Positions 8,429 through 16,767 of a stretch of DNA of 64,000 bases are shown here, one piece after another. Every line of letters starts with the position of its first letter. Position 1 is the stretch's first letter. The position numbers and the translations under genes were made by a program. The stretch lies in assembly GCA_963746325.1 (NCBI GenBank), contig CAVVBC010000005.1, positions 186,001-250,000 of the forward strand, given 5' to 3'. Under the pieces are notes generated by a model. The model saw only the letters and a program-made list of their open reading frames with translations, ran no database searches and was not told where the DNA came from. This DNA comes from RPQJ01 sp963746325 (GTDB lineage: Bacteria > Pseudomonadota > Gammaproteobacteria > Steroidobacterales > Steroidobacteraceae).

Positions 8429-10078
8429 ATGAAAACGGCTTTCAAGCAGGCCTTCGACGACCGGACGCGCCCTGCCTCCCCCGCCGAATCACCCTGGCGG
8501 GCGTTGTCGCTGCTGAACGTGTTCCGGCTGCTGTTGCCGATGGTCCTGCTGGTGGTGTTCTTCTTCGACTCGCCCGGCAGCAGTGTCGGCAGCGTGCATC
8601 CCGGCCTGTTCATCGGGGTCACCGTCGCCTACTTCGCGTTCGGCCTGGTCTGCATCCAGACGATCCAGAGCCGCATGCCGGCAGCGGAATGGCAGGCACT
8701 GGTGCAACTGATCGTCGACGCGATCGTCTTCAGCATCTTGATTCACGCGAGCGGCGGCATTACGAGCGGCCTGGCCACCCTGCTCGTCCTGCCCACCGGC
8801 GGTGCCGCCACCATCCTGCGGCGGCGCTATGCGCTGCTGGGCACGTCGATCGTCACGATGGCGCTGCTGGTGGAAACGGCCATCTCGTTCATGCAGGGCG
8901 AGAGCTCGCGGCCCGATTTCCTGATCACGGGGCTGACCGGCGCCAGCCTGTTTACCATCACGTTGCTTGCCCTGCCGTTCGCCGCACGCCTGCGCGAAAG
9001 CGAGGCGCTGGCGCAGCAGCGTGAGATCGACCTGGCGAACCTCAACGAGCTGAACGAGTTCATCGTGCAGCACCTGCGCGAGAGCATCCTGGTCGTCGAC
9101 GAGACGGATCGCGTCCGCCTCACCAACGAGACCGCAGCGCAGCTGCTGAACGGCGGAGCGGTAGCCCCGGGTGCCGCGCTCGCATCGGTCGCGCCGCGCC
9201 TCGCTTACGTGCTGGAAGCGTGGCGCAGCCAGGTCTCCGATCGCCGCGACAACGTGGGCGAAATCGTGGCCGCGGACGGCGGCACCATCATCCGACCGCA
9301 TTTCGTGGCGCTCTCTGAAAGCGGTGCGGGGCCGGTGCTGATCTTCCTGGAAGACACCAGCGTGATCGCCGACCGCGCGCAGCAGTCGAAGCTCGCCGCG
9401 CTGGGGCGGCTCAGTGCGAGCATCGCGCATGAAATCCGCAATCCCGTGGGCGCCATGAGCCACGCGAGCCAGTTACTGCGCGAGTCGCCGACGCTGACCG
9501 ATGACGACCGGCACCTGACCGACATCATCGAGAAGAACGGCATCCGCGTCAGCCACATCATCGAGAACGTGCTGCAGCTGTCGCGGCGCGACAGCACCAA
9601 GCAGGAACGTTTCGACGTCACCGAGTGGCTCGTCGGTTTCGTCAAGGAGTACGGGTCGACGATGCAGCTCGATCCCACCGCGTTCGGCATCGAAACCGAC
9701 CGGGCGCCCAGGCGAATCGAGGTGCATTTCGACCCGTCGCACCTGCACCAGGTGGTGTGGAACCTGTGTGACAACGCGTTTCGTCACGGCGCCAAGGCAG
9801 GCACTGCCGGGCGGGTCGATATCCGCACCGGTCGCATTGCGGCCACGGGGCGTCCGTTCCTGGAGGTGGCCGACCGTGGCGACGGCGTCGACCCGGCCCA
9901 GGCCGAGCGGATCTTCGAGCCGTTCTTCACGACAGGCGCCGGCGGCACCGGCCTCGGCCTGTTCATCTCGCGCGAGCTGTGCCAGACCAACGGCGGCATG
10001 TTGTTGTACGAGCCACGCGAGGGCGGTGGTAGCATTTTCCGCATCATTTTTGCGGACCCGCGCCGCTGGGAAGACTGA
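8429..10078 (+). CDS. pilS: PilS, sensor histidine kinase for type IV pili
   Basis: A 549-residue inner-membrane kinase. About six hydrophobic helices occupy residues 20-190, followed by a coiled linker (REIDLANLNELNEFIVQHL) and a PAS-like domain. The dimerisation/phospho-acceptor segment is LGRLSASIAHEIRNPVGAM, with His in AHEIRN. The ATPase domain has N box NLCDNAFRHG, G1 DRGDGVD and G2 GTGLGL. I prefer the ATG at 8429 (MKTAFKQ) over one 17 codons upstream, because homologues begin close to the first helix; the ribosome site is weak either way. pilR follows three bases after the stop. Expected to phosphorylate PilR and tune pilA transcription. Confidence 0.93.
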   Translation: MKTAFKQAFDDRTRPASPAESPWRALSLLNVFRLLLPMVLLVVFFFDSPGSSVGSVHPGLFIGVTVAYFAFGLVCIQTIQSRMPAAEWQALVQLIVDAIVFSILIHASGGITSGLATLLVLPTGGAATILRRRYALLGTSIVTMALLVETAISFMQGESSRPDFLITGLTGASLFTITLLALPFAARLRESEALAQQREIDLANLNELNEFIVQHLRESILVVDETDRVRLTNETAAQLLNGGAVAPGAALASVAPRLAYVLEAWRSQVSDRRDNVGEIVAADGGTIIRPHFVALSESGAGPVLIFLEDTSVIADRAQQSKLAALGRLSASIAHEIRNPVGAMSHASQLLRESPTLTDDDRHLTDIIEKNGIRVSHIIENVLQLSRRDSTKQERFDVTEWLVGFVKEYGSTMQLDPTAFGIETDRAPRRIEVHFDPSHLHQVVWNLCDNAFRHGAKAGTAGRVDIRTGRIAATGRPFLEVADRGDGVDPAQAERIFEPFFTTGAGGTGLGLFISRELCQTNGGMLLYEPREGGGSIFRIIFADPRRWED

Positions 10079-10081
10079 ATC

Positions 10082-11473
10082 GTGACCGAACGCAAGCTCA
10101 CCCCCCGCGCGCTGGTCGTCGACGACGAACCCGACATCCGCGAACTGCTGGCCATCACGCTGGGGCGCATGCACATCGAAGTGGCGACCGCCGGCGACTA
10201 CGCCAGCGCGATCAAGGCACTGGGGCACGAGCGCTTCGACCTGGTGCTGACGGACATGCGACTGCCGGACGGTGACGGGCTCGGCATCGTCGAGTGGATC
10301 CAGCATCACCGCCCGGGCGTGCCCGTCGCCGTCATTACTGCACACGGCAATGTCGAGGCCGCCGTGCGCGCGCTGAAGCTGGGCGCGTTCGACTTCATCT
10401 CGAAGCCGCTCGACCTGGGGTCGCTGCGCAAGCTGATCACGTCGACGCTGAAGATGCGCGCGGGCGATGGCACGGACTTCGACGTCACGCAGCCCGTGGT
10501 GCCATTTTCCGGCCTGCGGCTGCTGGGGCAATCGAAGCCGATGCAGCAGTTGCGGCAGATGATCGCCAAGGTCGCCCGCAGCCAGGCGCCTGTCCACGTT
10601 ACCGGCGACTCCGGCACGGGCAAGGAGCTGGTCGCGCGGATGATCCACGACTCCGGGCCCCGCCACGACGGGCCGTTCGTGCCGGTCAATTGCGGCGCGA
10701 TCCCAACCGAGCTGATGGAAAGCGAATTGTTCGGCCACAAGAAGGGCAGCTTCACCGGCGCCGTGGTCGACAAGGACGGCCTGATCCGCTCGGCCGAGGG
10801 CGGCACGCTGTTCCTGGACGAAGTGGCGGATCTGCCGCTGCACATGCAGGTGAAACTGCTGCGCGTGATCCAGGAAAAAGCCGTTCGCCCCGTGGGCGAG
10901 AACCGAGAGCTGCCGGTGGACGTGCGCGTGCTGTCGGCAACGCATCGCAAGCTCGACGAACTGGTGAAGGCCGGCAAGTTCCGCGAGGACCTGTATTACC
11001 GCATCAACGTGATCGAGCTGCGGGTGCCGGCGCTGCGCGAGCGGCTGGATGACGTGCCGCCGCTGGTGGACATGCTGCTGGATCGTGTTGCGGGCCAGAT
11101 GGACGTGGCACGACCTCAGGTCAGCGACGAGGCCCTGGACAAGCTGCTGTCGTACTCCTACCCGGGCAACGTGCGCGAGCTGGAGAACATCCTGGAGCGG
11201 GCGGTGACGCTGTGCTCAGACGATCGCATCGAGCCGGAGGATATCCAGCTGAAGCCGGGGCAACTGCTGGCGGACCTGCCGGAGATGGCGGGGCGGGGGA
11301 ATTCGGCGGAGCCGGGAACGGATGGGTTAGAAGGACAATTGGAGAGTATCCAGCGCGAGGCCATCGTCCGGGCACTCGAGCAGACTCGATATAACAAGAC
11401 AAAGGCGGCGGAACTGCTCGGGATGACGTTTCGGCAGTTGAGGTATCGTGTGAAGAAGCTGGGGATCGATTGA
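10082..11473 (+). CDS. pilR: PilR, sigma-54-dependent response regulator
   Basis: A 463-residue NtrC-family activator. The receiver domain (about 10-120) has acidic pair DDE and phospho-acceptor Asp58 in LVLTDMRLPDG. The AAA+ domain has Walker A GDSGTGKE, the sigma-54 contact loop GSFTGA and Walker B GTLFLDEV. The Fis-type helix-turn-helix at the C-terminus reads NKTKAAELLGMTFRQLRYRV. It starts with GTG at 10082, three bases after pilS. Its expected target, pilA, lies about 4.5 kb downstream and has a sigma-54 promoter (15873-15889). Full length and intact. Confidence 0.95.
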   Translation: MTERKLTPRALVVDDEPDIRELLAITLGRMHIEVATAGDYASAIKALGHERFDLVLTDMRLPDGDGLGIVEWIQHHRPGVPVAVITAHGNVEAAVRALKLGAFDFISKPLDLGSLRKLITSTLKMRAGDGTDFDVTQPVVPFSGLRLLGQSKPMQQLRQMIAKVARSQAPVHVTGDSGTGKELVARMIHDSGPRHDGPFVPVNCGAIPTELMESELFGHKKGSFTGAVVDKDGLIRSAEGGTLFLDEVADLPLHMQVKLLRVIQEKAVRPVGENRELPVDVRVLSATHRKLDELVKAGKFREDLYYRINVIELRVPALRERLDDVPPLVDMLLDRVAGQMDVARPQVSDEALDKLLSYSYPGNVRELENILERAVTLCSDDRIEPEDIQLKPGQLLADLPEMAGRGNSAEPGTDGLEGQLESIQREAIVRALEQTRYNKTKAAELLGMTFRQLRYRVKKLGID

Positions 11474-11589
11474 GACTCGCGGCCACCAGCTGATCTGACC
11501 GTGCGTAAGGTCGCGGTACCAGCAATCTGTGCGACCTGCGGCTAAGTGGCGGGCATCACGGAACTTGCTTCGCTCCGTGCACGTGGTGG

Positions 11590-11681
11590 TACTGACTTCG
11601 TCAGTTTCCTTAGGTTTGCACGGTGGCGATACGTGGCCTATTACGTGCAACGGCGTACCCAGCGAAGTAAGCGAACCTAAG
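11590..11681. repeat. Inverted repeats between convergent pilR and ligase genes
   Basis: The gap between pilR and the ligase gene holds ACTGACTTCGTCAGT (a 6-base stem with TTC loop, 11590-11604) and a wider imperfect pair CCTTAGGTTTGC (11608-11619) against GCGAACCTAAG (11671-11681). The second arm covers the ligase stop codon. A bidirectional transcription stop is plausible, though T-runs are poor. Confidence 0.35.
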
Positions 11682-12999
11682 TCGGCAGGGGTTGGACCGA
11701 AGATTGCGGATTGTCAGCACGGGCCTGCATGAGGCCAGCGGCAAACAGCCCGGCGAACAGCGCGAGATGCAGCAATGGCAGCAGGTGATACATCATCTGG
11801 TCGATCAGGCTGTACGCAAGAAAGGACGCGAGAACGCAGACAAGCACTCGGTTCCCGGGTGTAGCCAGAGCCAGCCGGGCTGCGGCAGCCAGACCGCCCA
11901 GACCCTTGACCCCGCGAGAAGCGATAAGCAAGAGGATTGCGCAGCCGACCACGCCGAACTCCAGCAGAAACTGCAACACAAAATTGTGTGCCTGCATCAC
12001 CCAGCGATGGCAGCAACCCGAAAGCCAGTAACCCTCCGGGCCGCTGCCGAACAGCGGATGCGCCGCGATCTGCTGCAGGGACAGGAGCCACAGTTCCAGT
12101 CGAGAGCTGTCGAAGCTCTCATTTCCAAGTTGTTGGCTGGCAACGCGGGCGAAAATATTCGGTGAAAGCAGCAGGCCCGTGCGGTCCAGATACCAAACGA
12201 GGCCCGCCGCAGACACCAACACCAACACACCAAGAATCGCCGCTCGAACGCGCGCCTGACTGAGAAGGCAGGCAAGCAGCACAAACAGGATCCAGGACAG
12301 GGCAGCCCCCCGCGACGCCGTCAGGATGATGCCGAAAAGCGCGGCAGCGCTGAGCAGAAACGACGGAACGACAAGCCGCCGTGACAAAATGCCAAGACCG
12401 GTGGCGCTCACGGCAGCCAGAAAGCTGAACTCGGCGAACTGTCGAAAATTTGCGAAGTGGGCAAGCCTGGGACCGTCGCTCCAAAAAGGAGGACCATCAG
12501 CCTTGATCCAAAAGACTGCCGACAGTAGAAACGGGAGATGCACGACCGCGATGGCGAGGAAATACGCTTCAAGCGGCAAGTTCTCTTGATCGCGGTAAAC
12601 AAGGTAGACGACGATGCCCAGCAGCACGACCGACAGATAAAGCTCCAGGCGCAACAGAGACAGGTCGACACTGCCCGAGCTCAGTACAGAAACGGCCGCA
12701 GCTGCAGCCCACGCCAATAGCAGAATTGCGACATCGCGCCCCAACGTGAGGCGAACACCCCGCGCCAGCAAGAGAAGAAGCGCGACCGCTGATATAGCCA
12801 GCAAGTTGGTGGTGGTGCGGGCCATCGTCCGCATGGGCTCCAAGGAGTGGAGGCGAACGGTTGCCGATACGAGCACCGCGAAAAGCCCTGGAAGAATCCA
12901 TGCCAGCATGTACTTGCCGACCGCCTTGTTGTCTGCAGTCGTCCGCTGCAAGTTCAAGCGAAAACGCGCAAACATCGCCTTTAGATGCGTCGTGTTCAT
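11677..12999 (-). CDS. O-antigen ligase / pilin glycosyltransferase-like membrane protein (Wzy_C)
   Basis: A polytopic inner-membrane protein of about 440 residues (ten or more helices) from the Wzy/WaaL/PglL superfamily. The Wzy_C region shows SRLELWLLSLQQIAAHPLFGSG and then QAHNFVLQFLLEFGVVG, where the His-Asn pair is the conserved catalytic feature. I start at 12999 (MNTTHLK); an upstream ATG at 13098 adds a non-hydrophobic leader. Lying next to pilA and a sulfatase-family gene, it could be a TfpO/PglL-type enzyme that moves a glycan onto pilin. Sequence alone cannot separate this from lipid A-core O-antigen ligation. Base composition is less GC-rich than the flanks, suggesting transfer. 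Confidence 0.75.
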   Translation of the reverse strand: MNTTHLKAMFARFRLNLQRTTADNKAVGKYMLAWILPGLFAVLVSATVRLHSLEPMRTMARTTTNLLAISAVALLLLLARGVRLTLGRDVAILLLAWAAAAAVSVLSSGSVDLSLLRLELYLSVVLLGIVVYLVYRDQENLPLEAYFLAIAVVHLPFLLSAVFWIKADGPPFWSDGPRLAHFANFRQFAEFSFLAAVSATGLGILSRRLVVPSFLLSAAALFGIILTASRGAALSWILFVLLACLLSQARVRAAILGVLVLVSAAGLVWYLDRTGLLLSPNIFARVASQQLGNESFDSSRLELWLLSLQQIAAHPLFGSGPEGYWLSGCCHRWVMQAHNFVLQFLLEFGVVGCAILLLIASRGVKGLGGLAAAARLALATPGNRVLVCVLASFLAYSLIDQMMYHLLPLLHLALFAGLFAAGLMQARADNPQSSVQPLPT

Positions 13000-13212
13000 T
13001 TTTCCAACTTCAATGCCTAGGAATTTCGGTTGGGCAGCGTCAAAGTTTCTGCCGGTGGTTGACGGCAGCGCCGTGATTTCTCTGCAGACGCCGCTCACTG
13101 ACTCGATTTATTGCGCGTGTTCTAAAGTTTGTCACCAGCGCGGCAAACAAACAGGTGCAATTGCTTGAAGTCTAGCGCAGTCGTAGGCATCACGCCGAGA
13201 CAGTCTTGAAGA

Positions 13213-13380
13213 TCAGGGTTTGATAGTGACGAGGGTCTGGTCGATCTCGGCGATGTCGAGCGCAATGGGATTTGGCGCACGACCGGCCCGACCCTGCATG
13301 CGTGCATGTTCTTCGTGCCTTGGATCGGCGACGCCTTCGCATGCCACGGTCCAACCTCTGAAGCGAAGCTCATCAGATCG
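13213..13380 (-). pseudogene. Coding relic, family not recognised
   Basis: An open stretch of 55 codons on the minus strand that reads like the C-terminus of a real protein: FRGWTVACEGVADPRHEEHA, later APNPIALDIAEIDQTLVTIKP and a TGA. A TAG lies in frame immediately upstream (13383-13381) and no start is visible. It sits in the 459-base gap between the ligase and the sulfatase-family gene. Most likely the remains of a gene lost from this variable pilin-modification block; an unrecognised small gene is less likely. Confidence 0.3.
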
Positions 13381-13458
13381 CTAAACTTTCCGTGAACACG
13401 ATGTGATTCAGCGACAAAGCCAATTTTTTCGGGGATCCGAACTCTATGTGGCCAGCGG

Positions 13459-15634
13459 CTACGTCCCAGCTCCTCGCCTGGAAAGAAAATTGCCCCATTC
13501 CTCGGCGATCCTCGGCAAATCAGCAGGACGGGTGACAACCGGTGCCTTCAGTTCGTCGCCGTAGTGTGACGCCATAGCATCCCAAAGTCGTTGAGCTTCA
13601 GGCGTAGCGTCTCCAGGGCGACGCATCAGCAACTGCCCCTGCTGCCGTTCGAGATCGATGAAAATGTACTGGTGCGCATAAGGCCCCGCTGGTATCGCGG
13701 CCAGAACCTGCTTCTTCGTGAACGCTGCGCGCTCCTTGAATGCAAGCGCAAGTGGTTCGTATGAACCTTTTACGTGCAATCGTCCGCTCCTTGGATCTAC
13801 CGTAAAGAAAACTGCGTTTTCGCTTGCCGTCGCGGCCTCATCGACACCGCCACCGGGGGCAGGCAGCACACGCAGGTCAGTCTCCGTGAACCGGATCCGC
13901 TCGGGCATTCCGACCTGGCCGTCCTGCCCAGTCTGAAGGTATGGCAAGAAAGAAGCACCGGTTGTGGCCAGCGGGTCGCCCGGCACATCAAGAGCCTGCA
14001 GGATCGTTGGCGCAATATCCTCGACTGTGATTGGGGTCTCAAACGTGCGGCCTCCAGCGCCCGTAAGCGTCCTGGTCCCAAACGAGCGGACGCCAAGTAG
14101 CACTTGGTACTGGGACTTGGACAACACGCTTTGGCCGTGGCCGAACACGTTCGCTTTCATCGGCACCTGAAGCCCATCGACCCCGAATTTTCCATCGAAG
14201 ATAAAGTCACCAGGCAATCCAAGCGCCTCACCATGATCGGATAGCAATACGACGATGGCATTCTCGAGCGCGCCCTTGGACTCGAGCGTACGGATTAGCT
14301 CACCGAACATGCGGTCTGCGGTCTGCAAACCAATTCTGTACATGGGCCGGATGCCGTCCTTATCGGACTTGGAGACGCCGAACGGCGTATCGGCCGTGTA
14401 GTACGGCCAGTGAGCAGCGGTCAAATGGGAGATGAATAACGTCGGCTCCGTGAATTGAACCTCGCGCTCAATTCGCGTCAGGAAAGTTTCCGGATGAAAC
14501 ATCGTGGCAACGCCTCGATTGCCGTACGAGAACGGAAACAGCCACTTGCCCGCTCTTGAATTGACCACCATCGACGCCAGGGGCAATTCGTTGTAGGTAC
14601 CGATGAGGAAGTCGGACGCACCAATCTTCGGTGTGACCACCTGGTCAAAGCCGTAGCTCTCATCGATGTTCGCAAAGCGAACCTCGTCCGTTGAGTACAC
14701 CGTGCGGTAACCAACATTTCGAAGAACGTCTGCAATCGTCGGATTCGCACGAACGCTTGAACGCGCGCCCAGGTTAAAGCGCGCGCCGGTTTCAGTCGGC
14801 GCCCGTCCGGTAAGAATCGCAATCCACGAGGAAAACGTCCTGGCGGCGGGCGTCGTTGCATCCGCGAACACGTCGGCCTGCTCGAGAAACCGGTCAAGGT
14901 TCGGCGTCAGGCCCGCCCCTCCAAATCGCTTCAGCTCATCCAGTCGCAGCGAGTCTATTCCGATCACAATGACGTGAGGACGATGTCCGTCGGGTGCGGC
15001 TGCAACCGCAGACCGCTGGTTGGGCCACATCGCCATGGCAATCAAGGCCATTGCAACGAAAGCCGAGCTCGCCAATGAAATGCGGCGCACCGCAGGTGTC
15101 GCTGATCGCAGTATCCGCAGGCACGCAAGCAGGAGAATCAGGACACAAGAAGCGAAAGCCGCGTAGTAGACCAACTGACCAAGGTACACAGGCCCGATTT
15201 GTCGCGACACGGCGTGGTGGTAATACGCGCCGATGAGAGTCCTTGGATACCAAAGAGCGTTGTATATAAGGGCAGCTGCCGCCAGGACGCAGAACCAACC
15301 AACCACAATGCGTCCAAATTTTGCGGCCAGCTTCGGCGCAACGACCATCGGTCGCGAGCGCTAGCAGCCAGCAGGCCAGGGCAAATGCCAGGTGCAGCAG
15401 CAGTTGCGCCCCAAGGAATGACAGGGCCTGCCAAACCAGCACGCTACTCCATGCACTGCCACTCGCTGCCTTCATGACATCCGTCGATGCCACGCGGTCC
15501 AGAAGCGTCGCCGCTGACGTATACGCCGTCGCGATCATGAAGAAGCACCAAAGACCCACCGCGATGGCGAGGCCTTTCCACAGATCTCTCCGCGTTGGCA
15601 GCAGCGTCGCAAGTCTGTTGTCGATTAAGCTCAT
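13459..15634 (-). CDS. Membrane sulfatase-superfamily transferase, frameshifted
   Basis: An alkaline-phosphatase/sulfatase-superfamily enzyme anchored by five N-terminal helices. The start (MSLIDNRLATLLPTRRDLWKG, 15634) and the rest lie in two frames that join at about 15345-15355; a single extra base explains it. The soluble domain begins VIVIGIDSLRLDEL, has TTPAARTFSSWIAILTGRAP in the nucleophile position (Thr/Ser, not the Cys-X-Pro-X-Arg of true sulfatases), and metal-ligand motifs LLSDHGEALG and VFGHGQSV. This is closer to phosphoglycerol or phosphoethanolamine transferases than to sulfate hydrolases. Beside the ligase-like gene and pilA, a role in modifying the pilin glycan or a surface polymer is inferred. 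Confidence 0.7.
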
Positions 15635-15760
15635 CGCAAAAGGTGCCTCTTGACCAAGGGGAGTCGATTATTGGTGCAACTGCCGCAAACTGCGCTGTAT
15701 GGTCCTCCAGCCGGGCGCCTTCTTACTGCGGAGCGGGTCCCGATTGCAATCCAGTAGGTC

Positions 15761-15818
15761 GTGTCAGCGATTTGCCTGTCGAACCGACAATTTCTGTCAG
15801 GACTTGACACAAATTGTC
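15761..15818 (+). promoter_or_regulatory. Cluster of TGTC/GACA motifs, candidate PilR sites
   Basis: Upstream of the pilA sigma-54 promoter there are six TGTC or GACA elements in under 60 bases, including the inverted pair TGTCAGGACTTGACA (15795-15809) and TTGTCG (15814-15819). PilR of Pseudomonas binds repeated TGTC-type boxes at this distance upstream of pilA. That these are the operators is inference. Confidence 0.4.
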
Positions 15819-15872
15819 GAGATTTAGCAGCCCCTCCCCCTGAAACTTCCAATAGGCACCGGCCATATGCTG

Positions 15873-15889
15873 TTGGCATGGTTGTTGCT
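15873..15889 (+). promoter_or_regulatory. Sigma-54 (-24/-12) promoter of pilA
   Basis: TTGGCATGGTTGTTGCT matches the sigma-54 consensus YTGGCACGRNNNTTGCW at all fixed positions except C to T at one base. The GG (15875-15876) and GC (15887-15888) are at the required 12-base spacing. The expected start of transcription near 15900 leaves a leader of about 45 bases before the pilA ATG. PilS and PilR are encoded in the same window. The 309-base gap 15635-15943 is otherwise this control region. Confidence 0.8.
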
Positions 15890-15943
15890 TTGGCTCATCT
15901 GCAGGCAATTGCCGCAGATCTGAATCACTACTGGGAGATATCA

Positions 15944-16436
15944 ATGCTGAAGAGCTTACAGAAGGGTTTTACCCTCATCGAGTTGATGATCGTCGTGGCG
16001 ATCATCGGCATCCTCGCCGCCATCGCGATCCCGGCGTATCAGGACTACCTGATCCGGTCGCAGGTCTCGGAAGGCCTGACGATGGCAGCCTCCGCGAAGG
16101 CCAGCGTTTCGGAGTACTACGCGAACAGCGGTCGTTCCCGGCCGACCAACTCCGACGGCGGGTCTCGGCTCCGCAACGGACATCCAGGGCAAGTACGTCG
16201 CCAGCGATCACTGTCGACGAGAGCGGTGCGATGACGATCACCTATGGCAACGACGTGAACGCTACCATCGACTGGCGAGACCGTCGGCCTGCTCCCGGGC
16301 GCATAGCGACAACGGCGACGTGATCTGGGCGTGCGGCAACTCTGCGATTCCGGCGGCGATTGGGCGCTGCGCCGGCGGCCACGGCGGACACGCTGACGAC
16401 GTCGCCGGCAAGTACCTGCCGTCCAGCTGCCGTTAA
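15944..16436 (+). pseudogene. pilA: pilA major type IV pilin, reading frame broken
   Basis: The start is a textbook pilin: a GGGAG ribosome site, leader MLKSLQKG cut before FTLIELMIVVAIIGILAAIA with the essential Glu5, then the helix continuing to SVSEYYANSG. After 16130 the frame fails, but pilin sequence can be followed across frames: SFPAD, then TDIQGKYVAS, then VDESGAMTITYGNDVNATI, then SDNGDVIWACGNSAIPAAIG and finally GKYLPSSCR with TAA at 16434. The two C-terminal cysteines of the disulfide loop are present. At least three to four indels are needed. Either the allele is dead or, more likely given the same pattern elsewhere, the sequence contains indel errors. Intact length would be about 160 residues, normal for PilA. 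Confidence 0.85.
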
Positions 16437-16447
16437 CCCAGCTGACT

Positions 16448-16480
16448 CTCTGCGCACCGGCCCGGCCGGTCCGCGCAGAG
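16448..16480 (+). terminator. GC-rich hairpin after pilA
   Basis: CTCTGCGC (16448-16455) pairs with GCGCAGAG (16473-16480), and inside them ACCGGCC can pair with GGCCGGT. No T-run follows directly, so it may stabilise the pilA message rather than stop transcription. Confidence 0.5.
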
Positions 16481-16488
16481 TGAGTACG

Positions 16489-16519
16489 AGAGCCCTCGCC
16501 CTGCGGGGGCTCTTTTTTT
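16489..16519 (+). terminator. Intrinsic terminator between pilA and pilB
   Basis: AGAGCCC (16489-16495) pairs with GGGCTCT (16507-16513) and is followed by a run of seven T. A classic Rho-independent stop, giving a separate pilA transcript. Confidence 0.85.
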
Positions 16520-16767
16520 GGCTGCCGTATCCGGCCGACCGCCGGATGCAGATCCCTTCCACAGGTATCAAGGCCGGGGGTCGGGGCGGAGTCGAGCTCG
16601 CGAACACAGCGGATCCCTCGAATTTGGCGGCTTGCGGTCCCTGTGGACCACCTCACACAATCCCACCGCCCGTTCAGGGCAAACTCTCCGTCCCGACTTA
16701 ACATTTGCTAGTCTTGCGTGAGGCGTCCCCATGGCGTCGGCGCCAGACGAGGGGCGAGGCTAAGCCC
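16520..16767. other. Gap before pilB, no gene seen
   Basis: About 250 bases between the pilA terminator and pilB. I see no reading frame with family features and no clear sigma-54 site. A weak TTAACAT (16698-16704) could be a -10 element for pilB, without a convincing -35. Confidence 0.3.

Noticed and set aside
6121..8622. A very long open frame of over 800 codons across sucD and sucC in another frame
   Set aside because: It overlaps two well-supported genes and its product is Arg/Gly/His-rich without domains, the usual shadow of GC-rich coding DNA.
13122..13538. A 138-codon minus-strand frame upstream of the ligase gene
   Set aside because: It is not protein-like and overlaps the sulfatase-family end; the plausible coding trace in this gap lies in another frame (13213-13380).
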